From assembly GCA_040752515.1 (NCBI GenBank), contig JBFMGQ010000014.1, positions 7,569 through 71,568 on the forward strand: 64,000 nucleotides of DNA, in the 5' to 3' direction. Below are positions 7,371 through 15,715 of this stretch, in pieces. Every line of letters begins with the position of its first letter. Within the stretch, counting starts at the first letter, position 1. Position numbers and translations under genes: made by a program. This DNA comes from Tenuifilum sp040752515 (GTDB lineage Bacteria > Bacteroidota > Bacteroidia > Bacteroidales > Tenuifilaceae). The notes under the pieces were generated by a model, which was not told where the DNA came from, made no database searches, and saw only the letters and a list, made by a program, of their open reading frames with translations.

Positions 7371-8336
7371 ATGGCAATGCAGGATATAACCGTTCCAAGT
7401 CATTTAGATATTGAAAATGCCTTCAACCTCATTGAGAATCACATAAACCACACTCCTATTTTTACATCCCGAAGCGTGAACTCCATACTAGGATGCTCCG
7501 CCTACCTGAAGTGCGAAAACTTTCAGCGGGTAGGTGCTTTCAAGTTTCGTGGTGCCACACATGCCATTCTCAGGCTAAACCCCGCCGAGGCTAAACACGG
7601 CGTTATTACCCACAGCTCTGGCAACCATGCAGCAGCGTTGGCTTTAGCTGCATCGCAGAGAGGTATTCCGGCCTATATTGTAATGCCCGAAAACGCTCCC
7701 GAAATCAAAAAGAAAGCCGTTGCGGGCTACGGGGGAATTATCACCTTTTGCCCCCCTACCCAAAACGATCGTGAACAAACCATGCTGCGCATTAAGGAGC
7801 AAACCGGAGCCACATTCATACATCCCTACGACAACTTTAATGTGATATGCGGACAAGGAACAACTGTGCTGGAACTCATGCAGCAGGAACCAGCTATCGA
7901 TATTGTTATTGCGCCTGTTGGCGGTGGCGGATTGCTTAGCGGAACTGTTACTTATATCAAGGGGCGTTTCCCCCATGTTAGGGTTTATGGTGCTGAGCCA
8001 AAGAACGCCGACGATGCATACCGGTCGCTCCGCGACCGCACCATTTACCCCTCGGTAAAGCCTCAAACCATTGCCGATGGATTGCTCACATCGCTTTCGC
8101 CCCTAACCTACACCATTCTAAGCCAGCACTGCGATGGAATACTAACCGTATCGGAACAGTCGATTATTGATGCCATGCGTATGGTTTGGGAAAGGATGAA
8201 GATAATAATTGAGCCTTCGTCGGCGGTTCCAGTGGCAGCCATCATGGAAAACGCCAAACTGTTTCACAACAAGCGGGTAGGCATAATCATATCGGGCGGC
8301 AATGTCGATTTAAACCATCTACCCTGGCAGGGTTAG
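7371..8336 (+). CDS. PLP-dependent threonine/serine dehydratase-like enzyme
   Basis: Cytoplasmic fold-type II PLP enzyme (321 aa). PLP lysine Lys58 in GAFKFRGA, substrate loop SSGNHAAALALAA, phosphate-binding glycine loop PVGGGGLLSG and terminal SGGNVD. The length matches serine racemase or catabolic threonine dehydratase without the regulatory ACT-like domain of biosynthetic IlvA. Likely reaction: deamination of L-threonine or L-serine to 2-oxobutyrate or pyruvate, or serine racemisation; the sequence does not separate these. Its 3' end overlaps that of the convergent phosphatase gene by 4 bp. Confidence 0.85.
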   Translation: MAMQDITVPSHLDIENAFNLIENHINHTPIFTSRSVNSILGCSAYLKCENFQRVGAFKFRGATHAILRLNPAEAKHGVITHSSGNHAAALALAASQRGIPAYIVMPENAPEIKKKAVAGYGGIITFCPPTQNDREQTMLRIKEQTGATFIHPYDNFNVICGQGTTVLELMQQEPAIDIVIAPVGGGGLLSGTVTYIKGRFPHVRVYGAEPKNADDAYRSLRDRTIYPSVKPQTIADGLLTSLSPLTYTILSQHCDGILTVSEQSIIDAMRMVWERMKIIIEPSSAVPVAAIMENAKLFHNKRVGIIISGGNVDLNHLPWQG

Positions 8337-9424
8337 CGTTTGCCCGAAAGCTGAACCTCAACCACAACTGGGTAATGGTCGGAGAACTTTAGGCGAGGGC
8401 TGGCGTACGATACTGTGCTGAACAGCTTATCCCTTAGCACGTAGTCGATTCGATACGAAGGCCATAGGCCGCTAAAGGTAGGCACAACTCCGGTGGCCGC
8501 ATCCTTAAAAGTATCGTGAAGCTTAGCAGTAAGGGTGTGATAGGTGTACGAAACCGGGGAGTCGTTAAAATCGCCACAAATGATAATGGGATACCTACAA
8601 GTACTCATATGTTCAACCACCATGTTCACCTGGCGGGCACGCTTGGTAAAGGCTACCCCAAGTCGGGTAAGCAAATCCTTCAGCTCATCGTAATTCTTGC
8701 TGTCGAGCTTAAACTCATTGCGAAGCAAAAAGTTGAAGTTGCGCTCCTTTAGCCTGGTTGATTGCAGATGCAGGTTGTAAACCCTAATGGTATCGGAGCC
8801 TTTCACAATATCGGCATACATGCAGGCATTAAATGAGCTGGGGAACGAAATCTCACCCGTTCGAACCACGCGCAGGTTGGTTAAAATAGCTAAACCGTAT
8901 GCCGATGTTGAACGCCTAAGTATATACGATGGGTTAATATCCATGCCCGAATGCTGCTTAGCCTGGTCAAGGGTTAGCCTCCCCTCCTTGAGGTAAAACT
9001 CTTGCAGGCAAACCACATCAAAACTGTTGTTTTTGATATAGTTGAACACATCGGAATACGATGGTTTGAGTTTTGACCAGGAGTAAAGCCTGAAAAGGTT
9101 TACATTGTAGGTCATCACCTTAAAATGGGGTTTCAAATGCTTTCCTGAATTACCATACGGAAGCCGAACAAAACCATTGAAGTGATTTATACCTAGTAAG
9201 ATAGCCACAAAGGAAATAAACACAAGCTTTTTCCATCGGAATATCCAGTAAAGCAGGAATATCAGGTTTATAATCAGGAAAAAGGGATAGAGCAAGCCGT
9301 ATAGGGCTGCAAACCAAAATTGTTCAGGGTTGATGTAAACGCTAACGTAGGTAAGCACCAGGCAAAGGGCAAAAAAAACATTTACCCCTACCAATATCCG
9401 GTGAATTACCCGAACAATCAGCAT
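8333..9424 (-). CDS. Membrane-anchored endonuclease/exonuclease/phosphatase-family protein
   Basis: 363 aa. About three N-terminal hydrophobic segments (residues ~7-90), then an EEP domain with the usual motifs: MTYNVNLFRL, VCLQEFY (metal-binding Glu), YNLHLQS, CGDFND, RIDYVL and SDHYPVVVEV. The family includes phosphodiesterases and DNases; the substrate is unknown, and the topology suggests the domain lies outside the cytoplasm. Its ATG shares a base with the stop of the upstream rhomboid gene (TAATG), so they are translationally coupled in the run mutL - rhomboid - rhomboid - EEP. Confidence 0.85.
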   Translation of the reverse strand: MLIVRVIHRILVGVNVFFALCLVLTYVSVYINPEQFWFAALYGLLYPFFLIINLIFLLYWIFRWKKLVFISFVAILLGINHFNGFVRLPYGNSGKHLKPHFKVMTYNVNLFRLYSWSKLKPSYSDVFNYIKNNSFDVVCLQEFYLKEGRLTLDQAKQHSGMDINPSYILRRSTSAYGLAILTNLRVVRTGEISFPSSFNACMYADIVKGSDTIRVYNLHLQSTRLKERNFNFLLRNEFKLDSKNYDELKDLLTRLGVAFTKRARQVNMVVEHMSTCRYPIIICGDFNDSPVSYTYHTLTAKLHDTFKDAATGVVPTFSGLWPSYRIDYVLRDKLFSTVSYASPRLKFSDHYPVVVEVQLSGKR

Positions 9425-10299
9425 TAGTTAATGTTCCTGTTGTTAGCCTTAAACAGAATATCCTTCTCCTCCTTAGTTAAACTATCGTAGCCGGAGCGAG
9501 CAATCTTATCGAGGATATCATCTATCTGCTTTTGTTTTTGGGCTTTACGGTAGTTATAGTCGTAATCGGCATTATTACTGCGATAGGCCACCTTCATTCG
9601 GTTTCGTTTGGTAAACCTAATACCTGTTAAGGTATAAAATGGTTTAGCCAAATCGGTGCCCCTACGGAGCATAACCACGTAGAGGAACCCAAACAGGGCA
9701 CCACCAAGGTGTGCGATATGCCCACCGGCATTGGAAACCGGAATGCTAATAATATCGATAACTACAGTGGCAAGGGCAAGGTATTTAAGCCTAACGGCTC
9801 CAAGGAAAAGCAGGTAAACCGTAAAATTGGGTTGCAGGGTTGATACCGCAATAACCACAGCCAATACCGAAGCCGATGCACCTAAAGCTAACGAAAGTTC
9901 AGCATAACCCTTAAAGGGTGGCAGTAGGTTAAAGGCTAAAATGTATAGCAAAGCCCCGCTAATACCACCAAGCAGGTAAACCCATGTAAGTTGACGCTGG
10001 GCAAAGAATTGCAAAAAAAGTTGTCCGAACCAGTAAAGCCAAAGCAGGTTAAAGAGTATATGTAGAAAATCCTCGTGGTAAAACATGTAGGTTACAATAG
10101 TCCAAGGGCGAACCATAAGGGAGTGAAGGTCGGCCGGAACGGCCAAAATACTGGTTATCCAGCCCGACTGGCTTCCAGCCATAAAAAGGAACACCCTTAG
10201 CAGCGCAAAAAACAAAAAAACTCCAAGGTTGATATAGATAAGTCGGGTAAGGTTGCTACCCAACCGAAACGAACTTTTTATCTCATCCCAAATCGACAT
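9424..10299 (-). CDS. Rhomboid-family intramembrane serine protease with C-terminal tail
   Basis: 291 aa, six transmembrane segments. Catalytic dyad: Ser142 in LGASAS and His197 in GGHIAHLGG; FHEDFLHILFN-type residues (YHEDFLHILFN) sit in the second helix. Residues ~215-291 form a soluble charged tail with LDKIARSGYDSLTKEEKDIL, like the small DUF6576 domain found on Bacteroidota rhomboids. The family cleaves transmembrane substrates; none is known here. It is the second of two adjacent rhomboid genes, separated from the first by 84 bp. Confidence 0.88.
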   Translation of the reverse strand: MSIWDEIKSSFRLGSNLTRLIYINLGVFLFFALLRVFLFMAGSQSGWITSILAVPADLHSLMVRPWTIVTYMFYHEDFLHILFNLLWLYWFGQLFLQFFAQRQLTWVYLLGGISGALLYILAFNLLPPFKGYAELSLALGASASVLAVVIAVSTLQPNFTVYLLFLGAVRLKYLALATVVIDIISIPVSNAGGHIAHLGGALFGFLYVVMLRRGTDLAKPFYTLTGIRFTKRNRMKVAYRSNNADYDYNYRKAQKQKQIDDILDKIARSGYDSLTKEEKDILFKANNRNIN

Positions 10300-10383
10300 A
10301 GTATATCAATGTTTTACTGTTCGAATTAGTAAATACTAAAAAGGTTTAAGTAAAGTTAAGCGAAATAGGGCTAAATATCAACA

Positions 10384-11208
10384 CTAATAAAACACATCGG
10401 TACGCCTTTGCCAAATCTTAATAAGTATAAAGCCAAAAATCATACCGCCAAGGTGAGCAAAGTGGGCTATGCTGCTGCCAGGCTGAGTTAAGCCAAGGTA
10501 TAGCTCCAATCCACCGTAAATAATCACCATCCACTTGGCCTTAATGGGTATGGGAGGGAAAAGCAGCATCAGGATTGTGTTTGGGAACAGCACGCCAAAG
10601 GCAAGCAGAACACCATAAACGGCTCCCGATGCACCAACAGTGGGAATGCCTTGCTGTAAGCTAATTAGCTGGCGGGTGTACTCAGCAGCTTGCTCGGCAT
10701 AAATGGGATTATTGGGGAAAAGGTACCACTTATCGAGGAACTGAGAGTAAACCTGGTCGTAGTATTCAGGAAAATGACGGGTAACAAAAGCAGCAAACAC
10801 ATCGGGCGATGGGGTATTTAGCATGGCCGCAGCATCGGTTTGTATTGCATGTATATGCAAATAGTTCACCAAAAGATGTATGGTTACAGCCCCTAAACCG
10901 GTTACCATATAGTAGATAAAAAACCTACGGCTACCCCAAACCTGTTCCAGTATGCGCCCGAACATCCATAGGGCAAACATGTTGAAGAAAAGATGGAACA
11001 ACCCACCATGCATGAACATGTGCGTTACAATTTGGTAAGGCCTAAAATTGGGTGAACCCGGTGGATAAACACCAAGTATTTGGTTTAAGTCAATACCAAA
11101 GGTGCTTGCCATCACCCATGTGATTACGAGCATCACCACGTTTATCATTATCAGGTTCATCACCACGGGTGGTGTGGAGTTGAAAAGGTTTCTGTTTCCG
11201 AATATCAT
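10384..11208 (-). CDS. Rhomboid-family intramembrane serine protease with periplasmic insertion
   Basis: 274 aa. Catalytic dyad: Ser194 in VGASGAVYG and His252 in SSIAHFAHLGG; HGGLFHLFFNMFALWMFG in the second helix is a strong rhomboid signature. Residues ~120-187 form a hydrophilic insertion (HFPEYYDQVYSQFLDKWYLF) between the third helix and the catalytic serine helix that most bacterial rhomboids lack. Lacks the C-terminal tail of its neighbour. Lies 53 bp downstream of mutL. Confidence 0.9.
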   Translation of the reverse strand: MIFGNRNLFNSTPPVVMNLIMINVVMLVITWVMASTFGIDLNQILGVYPPGSPNFRPYQIVTHMFMHGGLFHLFFNMFALWMFGRILEQVWGSRRFFIYYMVTGLGAVTIHLLVNYLHIHAIQTDAAAMLNTPSPDVFAAFVTRHFPEYYDQVYSQFLDKWYLFPNNPIYAEQAAEYTRQLISLQQGIPTVGASGAVYGVLLAFGVLFPNTILMLLFPPIPIKAKWMVIIYGGLELYLGLTQPGSSIAHFAHLGGMIFGFILIKIWQRRTDVFY

Positions 11209-11261
11209 CCTAATAGAGTTATAAATTCATTTAACATTAGTTTCCGAAAAAGGTTTAGGGT

Positions 11262-13094
11262 TTACTTAAACCGATTTTCAAATTCATCGAGTTCAAGTAT
11301 AACGATAATCTTTTTACCGTCGGCAGTTAGGTTTGGCTCGTGGCAAGCAAAAAGCTTATCGACAATCTCCTGCATCTCGAACTGGCTAAGCTGTTTACCA
11401 TAGCCAATAGCCGAAGCCTTAGCCATGGTTAATGCTATGCGGTGCTTAGCATCATCGAAAGGCAGGGCTTGGTTTTCGTGCATAATGGCCAACAGGTTCT
11501 CGACCAGCTTAGCGGGGTCGGTGATGGACGAGCTAACAGGCATACTATTCACGCTGATGGTGTTGTGGTTAAGGTTGCTGATGTCCATACCCAAACGCGA
11601 TAGCTCATCGGCATTGCTCATAAGCAGCTCATAATCGGCAGGGAGCAGTTCAATGGCCTGAGGGAAAAGCTCACGCTGTTTCAGGTTGATATCGGCCTGC
11701 ATGCCGTTTATGTACTGCTCATAAAGTATGCGCTCGTGGGCACGTTTTTGGTCAATAACCATAAGTCCGGACTTAACGGTAGTAAGGATGTACTTCCCCT
11801 TAAACTGGTAGAAACGGTTGGTATTCTCGGGAGCCTTACTCATCATTCCCTCCGACTCAAAGGTTTCGATTCGGGTTTGAATGGGGTTTGATTCCTGCGG
11901 CAAATCGGTAAACAGCTGCTCCCACCCGGTAACCGACTCACGATGCCTATCGGCGCTGTGTGGCTTATGCACGCTTCTGGGCTGTTCATCAAAAGGGTTG
12001 TAGGTAGGGTCAACATCAATACCCGGAAAAGTAACCGGCGCATTTTTGGGCAGGTAGGGGATATCGAAACCCGGTGCCGAATCGAAATCGATTGGTGGCA
12101 CTACGGAAAATTTACCTAACGATTCGCGAACGGCAGCATGCAAAATCTGCCATATCATTCGCTCATCCTCAAACTTTATTTCGGTTTTAGTGGGGTGAAT
12201 ATTTACATCAATGGACTTTGGGTCGATATCGAAGTAGATGAAATATGAAGGGTAAGTATCTGCGGCCAGCAAACGGTTATAGGCATTCATGATGGCTTTA
12301 TGCAGAAAGGGATTTTTCATGAACCGACCGTTCACAAAGAAAAACTGTTCGCCGGCATTCTTCTTTGCCCCCTCGGGTTTACCAATATACCCGCCAATTT
12401 TTACAATGGATGTTTGTGTTGCACAATCCACAAGGTATTGATTGATGGCTTTGCCAAACAATCCAATTATTCGTTGTTTCAAACCTGATGCTGGCAAACG
12501 GTATAGCTCGGAACCGTTGTGGCTTAGGCTAAAATTAACCTCGGGGTATGCCAGGGCAACCCGCTGAAATTCGGTGATGATATGTTTTAGCTCAACAGAA
12601 TCACTTTTAAGAAACTTACGCCTTGCAGGCACGTTGAAAAAAAGATTTTTAACGGCTATTTGCGTGCCAGCAGGGCAAGCCACTGGATGCTGGCTAATCA
12701 GTTCGGAGGCTGAAATGTTAACCTCCGTTCCCACCTCATCGACAGCCCTTCGGGTACGGAGTTCAACCTCAGCAACGGCAGCAATGGAAGCCAGTGCCTC
12801 GCCCCGGAAACCCATGGTTCGTATGTTGAACAAATCGGCAGCCTCGCGAATTTTAGATGTGGCATGGCGTTCAAAGCAAAGCCTTGCATCGGTTTCGCTC
12901 ATCCCCACACCATCGTCAATAACCTGAATTAGGCCTTTCCCGCCCTCTTTTACTATCAGATTGATATTGCGAGCGCCAGCATCGATGGAGTTCTCCAAAA
13001 GTTCCTTAACCACCGAGGCTGGTCGCTGAACCACCTCACCGGCAGCAATCTGATTGGCAATGGAATCGGGTAACAGTTGAATCACGTCGGCCAT
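11262..13094 (-). CDS. mutL: DNA mismatch repair protein MutL
   Basis: Mismatch repair ATPase that couples MutS recognition to strand processing (610 aa from the chosen ATG at 13094, which begins MADVIQLLPDSIANQIAAGE). An upstream in-frame start at 13112 would overlap the preceding gene. GHKL ATPase motifs are intact: ELLENSIDAGA, DDGVGM, TMGFRGEALASIAAV and NVPARRKFLK. The C-terminal dimerisation domain contains DQKRAHERILYE at 448-459, where endonuclease-competent MutL has DQHAxxExxxxE, so the metal-binding His and Ala are replaced by Lys and Arg. The distal motif reads ACHEPN instead of CxHGRP. Nicking activity may therefore be absent or altered. Confidence 0.96.
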   Translation of the reverse strand: MADVIQLLPDSIANQIAAGEVVQRPASVVKELLENSIDAGARNINLIVKEGGKGLIQVIDDGVGMSETDARLCFERHATSKIREAADLFNIRTMGFRGEALASIAAVAEVELRTRRAVDEVGTEVNISASELISQHPVACPAGTQIAVKNLFFNVPARRKFLKSDSVELKHIITEFQRVALAYPEVNFSLSHNGSELYRLPASGLKQRIIGLFGKAINQYLVDCATQTSIVKIGGYIGKPEGAKKNAGEQFFFVNGRFMKNPFLHKAIMNAYNRLLAADTYPSYFIYFDIDPKSIDVNIHPTKTEIKFEDERMIWQILHAAVRESLGKFSVVPPIDFDSAPGFDIPYLPKNAPVTFPGIDVDPTYNPFDEQPRSVHKPHSADRHRESVTGWEQLFTDLPQESNPIQTRIETFESEGMMSKAPENTNRFYQFKGKYILTTVKSGLMVIDQKRAHERILYEQYINGMQADINLKQRELFPQAIELLPADYELLMSNADELSRLGMDISNLNHNTISVNSMPVSSSITDPAKLVENLLAIMHENQALPFDDAKHRIALTMAKASAIGYGKQLSQFEMQEIVDKLFACHEPNLTADGKKIIVILELDEFENRFK

Positions 13095-13095
13095 A

Positions 13096-13374
13096 CTACC
13101 GATAGAATACAAAGTAACTGATTAGCAAAAGAATGATAATAATGATTATCAACCTGATGTTCGACTGTCTGCGTGATGAATACGTATGCTTACGGGCATT
13201 ACGGAATTGGCCACGGATGGTTGGCACAAAGGGTTTATCCTTATCGTTTAAACCCAAATCCTTGCGAATTCGTTCTTCACGAACACGCATCTCCTCCTTC
13301 TGCTCATTGTAGTATATAGGTTTATAGCGAAACCCCTTGGGTTTTGGAGTGCTAAAAAACTTAAATCCTGCCAT
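13096..13374 (-). CDS. Small single-pass membrane protein upstream of mutL
   Basis: 92 aa, no recognised function. Basic N-terminal part (FFSTPKPKGFRYKPIYY), a charged helical middle (EQKEEMRVREERIRKDLG) and one C-terminal hydrophobic helix of repeated Ile/Leu (LIIIIIILLLISYFVF) ending in Arg, i.e. tail-anchored with the soluble part probably cytoplasmic. The mutL ATG follows its stop codon by one base, so the two are co-translated. Confidence 0.7.
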   Translation of the reverse strand: MAGFKFFSTPKPKGFRYKPIYYNEQKEEMRVREERIRKDLGLNDKDKPFVPTIRGQFRNARKHTYSSRRQSNIRLIIIIIILLLISYFVFYR

Positions 13375-13547
13375 TGGTTATATCTCCTTTTAACATTACA
13401 AAGTTAGCCAATTATCAACATACTTCAATTTTTTATCAACTCAACCCTTGACTTTTAAGCAAATATCGTAAATTACAATGCTTTATCACTTATACCTAAA
13501 ACATAAAATTGATTAAAAAACGTTATAGTTTCAATAAATTAAGTGTG

Positions 13548-14210
13548 ATGAGGATGAAATTGAAAATTGAGCTAAAAACAAGTTTCTGTGCAGTGATTAT
13601 AGCAGCAATGTATATGGGTTGCACAAAGAACATCGAGCCCCTGCCCGATACGGTTAGTTTATCCCCATCAATCTCCTTACCGATTGGTGAAGGTGATTTT
13701 AATCTATCCAAATCGCTGGAAACGCTTGGTGTCCCCAACATAAACTTAACCGAAAATGTACCCGACTGGGCTAAGCACACATACGTTTACATACAGGACA
13801 CCTTTGCTATCAACCTGACAGAGGTTTACAAACAATCGGACATAATCAGCTACGTCATGATAAGGGTAAACGTGTGGAATGAATTTCCGCTTAAGGGCGA
13901 TGCCCAAATTTGGATACTTGATGGTGCTCAAAACAAAATAGATTCGCTATTCGCGCAACCTGCCACCGTTCCGGCTGCGGAGGTTTACTCCAACGGGAGT
14001 GTAGTTGGAACCAAGTTTGAATCGTATAAAGTGGAACTTGACAAGAACCGAATTGACCTATGGCAAACTGCGCAAAATGCAGTGGTAAAGGCAGGGCTAT
14101 TGGTAACCGAAGAGGGGATTACGGAACAGAATGTCCAATATTTTGACCAGTATAAATTAAGGGTGCAGATGGCAGCCCGTGTCGATTTCAATATTAACAA
14201 AAACAAATAG
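13548..14210 (+). CDS. Predicted lipoprotein of unknown function
   Basis: 221 aa from the ATG at 13548. An upstream TTG at 13509 is in frame, but the ATG places the signal peptide correctly (MRMKLKIELKTSFCAVII, lipobox AAMYMGC). The mature protein opens with an acidic linker (TKNIEPLPDTVSLSPSISL) and is predominantly beta, without motifs I recognise. It ends 3 bp before the outer-membrane-type protein, so the two form an operon and may act together in the envelope. Confidence 0.75.
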   Translation: MRMKLKIELKTSFCAVIIAAMYMGCTKNIEPLPDTVSLSPSISLPIGEGDFNLSKSLETLGVPNINLTENVPDWAKHTYVYIQDTFAINLTEVYKQSDIISYVMIRVNVWNEFPLKGDAQIWILDGAQNKIDSLFAQPATVPAAEVYSNGSVVGTKFESYKVELDKNRIDLWQTAQNAVVKAGLLVTEEGITEQNVQYFDQYKLRVQMAARVDFNINKNK

Positions 14211-14213
14211 ACC

Positions 14214-15644
14214 ATGCGTTTGCGATTTATAATCCTTACCACACTTACAGTAGCATGGGCATCGGCATGGACACAGCAAAGCAATTCGCTTTTCTTCATG
14301 CACCGAATTCCTCAGTCGAACCTGATTAACCCCGCCATTCAAATTGATTGCCCGATATATGTGGGAGTACCTTTCCTGTCGTCGTTGCATTTGAACCTGA
14401 ACTCCACGGGGTTTGCCTACAACGATATTGCAGGCGGAACGGGAACTATAAACTTCCCAGCTTTGGTTTCACAGATGCATAGCTGGGACTACCTTTCCGA
14501 GGAATTACACTACACACCCGTTTCGTTCGGTTTCATGTACGATAACGACCAGTATTTTAACTTTGCTTGGACTGAGAGGGTTGAAAGTAAACTTTTTGTT
14601 TCAAAGCGATTGATGTCGCTTTTTGCCAACGGGAACAGCCAGTACGTGGGTAATGGACTAATCACCTCAAATCCTGGTTTAAATAGCTTTTACTACAGGG
14701 AATTTGCGTTTGGTTACTCCACCAGGCTTCAAACCGACATGCTAGTTGGGGTGCATGCCAAAATACTTTTTGGCCTTGCAGGCCTTTACACAAAAAGGAA
14801 TTCTGTTGATATTGAGATTGATGCTCTAACCCACAACATCGATGCTCGATGGAGCCCTCAGGTAAATGTGGCCTATCCCTTAGGGGTAACCACCGATGCA
14901 GCTGGTAATGTTACGGGGGTTTCAGCAGGGGCATTTAGCCCTTTGCCATTCTTTCTTAACTTTAGTAACCCAGGGCTTGCATTCGATTTGGGCTTTGTGA
15001 AGCCCAACGACCCCATCACATGGAGTGGCAGCATTTTAGACCTTGGCTTTATATGGTGGCTTAAAAGCACATCGCGTTTTACCAACGATGGCCATTTTGT
15101 TTATAGGGGTGCCACTCCAGCCGATTTAGCCAATCCCGATGCCTACATCGATATGCTTGCCGATTCCATTAATAATCAAATCCAGTTCCGGTACTCCTCC
15201 AGCAGTTTTATGTCGTTTTTAAACCCCAAAGCCTACTTAGGAGGCACCTATGCATTTACCCCGCAGCTACTTGCCGGTGCGCATTTACGAACCGAATGGT
15301 ATCCCGGACGACCTGTTGTTGGGTTAACCCTTTCGGCCATAGCCATGGCCAAGAAAGGTTCCTCGGTATCGTTAACCTACTCTGTGATGAACGGTTCCTT
15401 TACCAATGTTGGAGCCGCCTTTAATCTTGGTGGCGAGAGTTTCCAGTTTTACCTGCTCACCGATAACCTGCTTGCCCCATTCTACCCGGAAAGGGTACGA
15501 AATGCGAACCTGAGGTTTGGATTTAACCTATTCTGGGGCTGTAAGCAAAAAAAGAAAAAGTTGAGTATTCCAGCATCAAGCGGTGGCGGTTGCTTCTGGA
15601 CATGGGGCTTAGACGAAAAGCGGAAACAGCATGGGGTGAAGTAG
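14214..15644 (+). CDS. DUF5723-like predicted outer-membrane beta-barrel protein
   Basis: 476 aa. Signal peptide (MRLRFIILTTLTVAWASAWT, then QQ), followed by the Bacteroidota pattern SLFFMHRIPQSNLINPAI and alternating hydrophobic strands rich in Tyr, Phe and Gly (FGFMYDNDQYFNFAWTER, KIGFGL-like stretches, FNLGGESFQFYLLTDNLLAP, NLRFGFNLFWGC). This is the look of the DUF5723/PorV-like barrel families. The C-terminal tail is Lys-rich, then Gly/Ser-rich (PASSGGGCFWTWG). No enzymatic motif. Co-transcribed with the lipoprotein immediately upstream. Confidence 0.65.
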   Translation: MRLRFIILTTLTVAWASAWTQQSNSLFFMHRIPQSNLINPAIQIDCPIYVGVPFLSSLHLNLNSTGFAYNDIAGGTGTINFPALVSQMHSWDYLSEELHYTPVSFGFMYDNDQYFNFAWTERVESKLFVSKRLMSLFANGNSQYVGNGLITSNPGLNSFYYREFAFGYSTRLQTDMLVGVHAKILFGLAGLYTKRNSVDIEIDALTHNIDARWSPQVNVAYPLGVTTDAAGNVTGVSAGAFSPLPFFLNFSNPGLAFDLGFVKPNDPITWSGSILDLGFIWWLKSTSRFTNDGHFVYRGATPADLANPDAYIDMLADSINNQIQFRYSSSSFMSFLNPKAYLGGTYAFTPQLLAGAHLRTEWYPGRPVVGLTLSAIAMAKKGSSVSLTYSVMNGSFTNVGAAFNLGGESFQFYLLTDNLLAPFYPERVRNANLRFGFNLFWGCKQKKKKLSIPASSGGGCFWTWGLDEKRKQHGVK

Positions 15645-15715
15645 ATATCAGTAGGTAAACTCTTACCCCAACCATGATGCTATAAAACCCTAAAATAACT
15701 AAAGGTAACATTATT

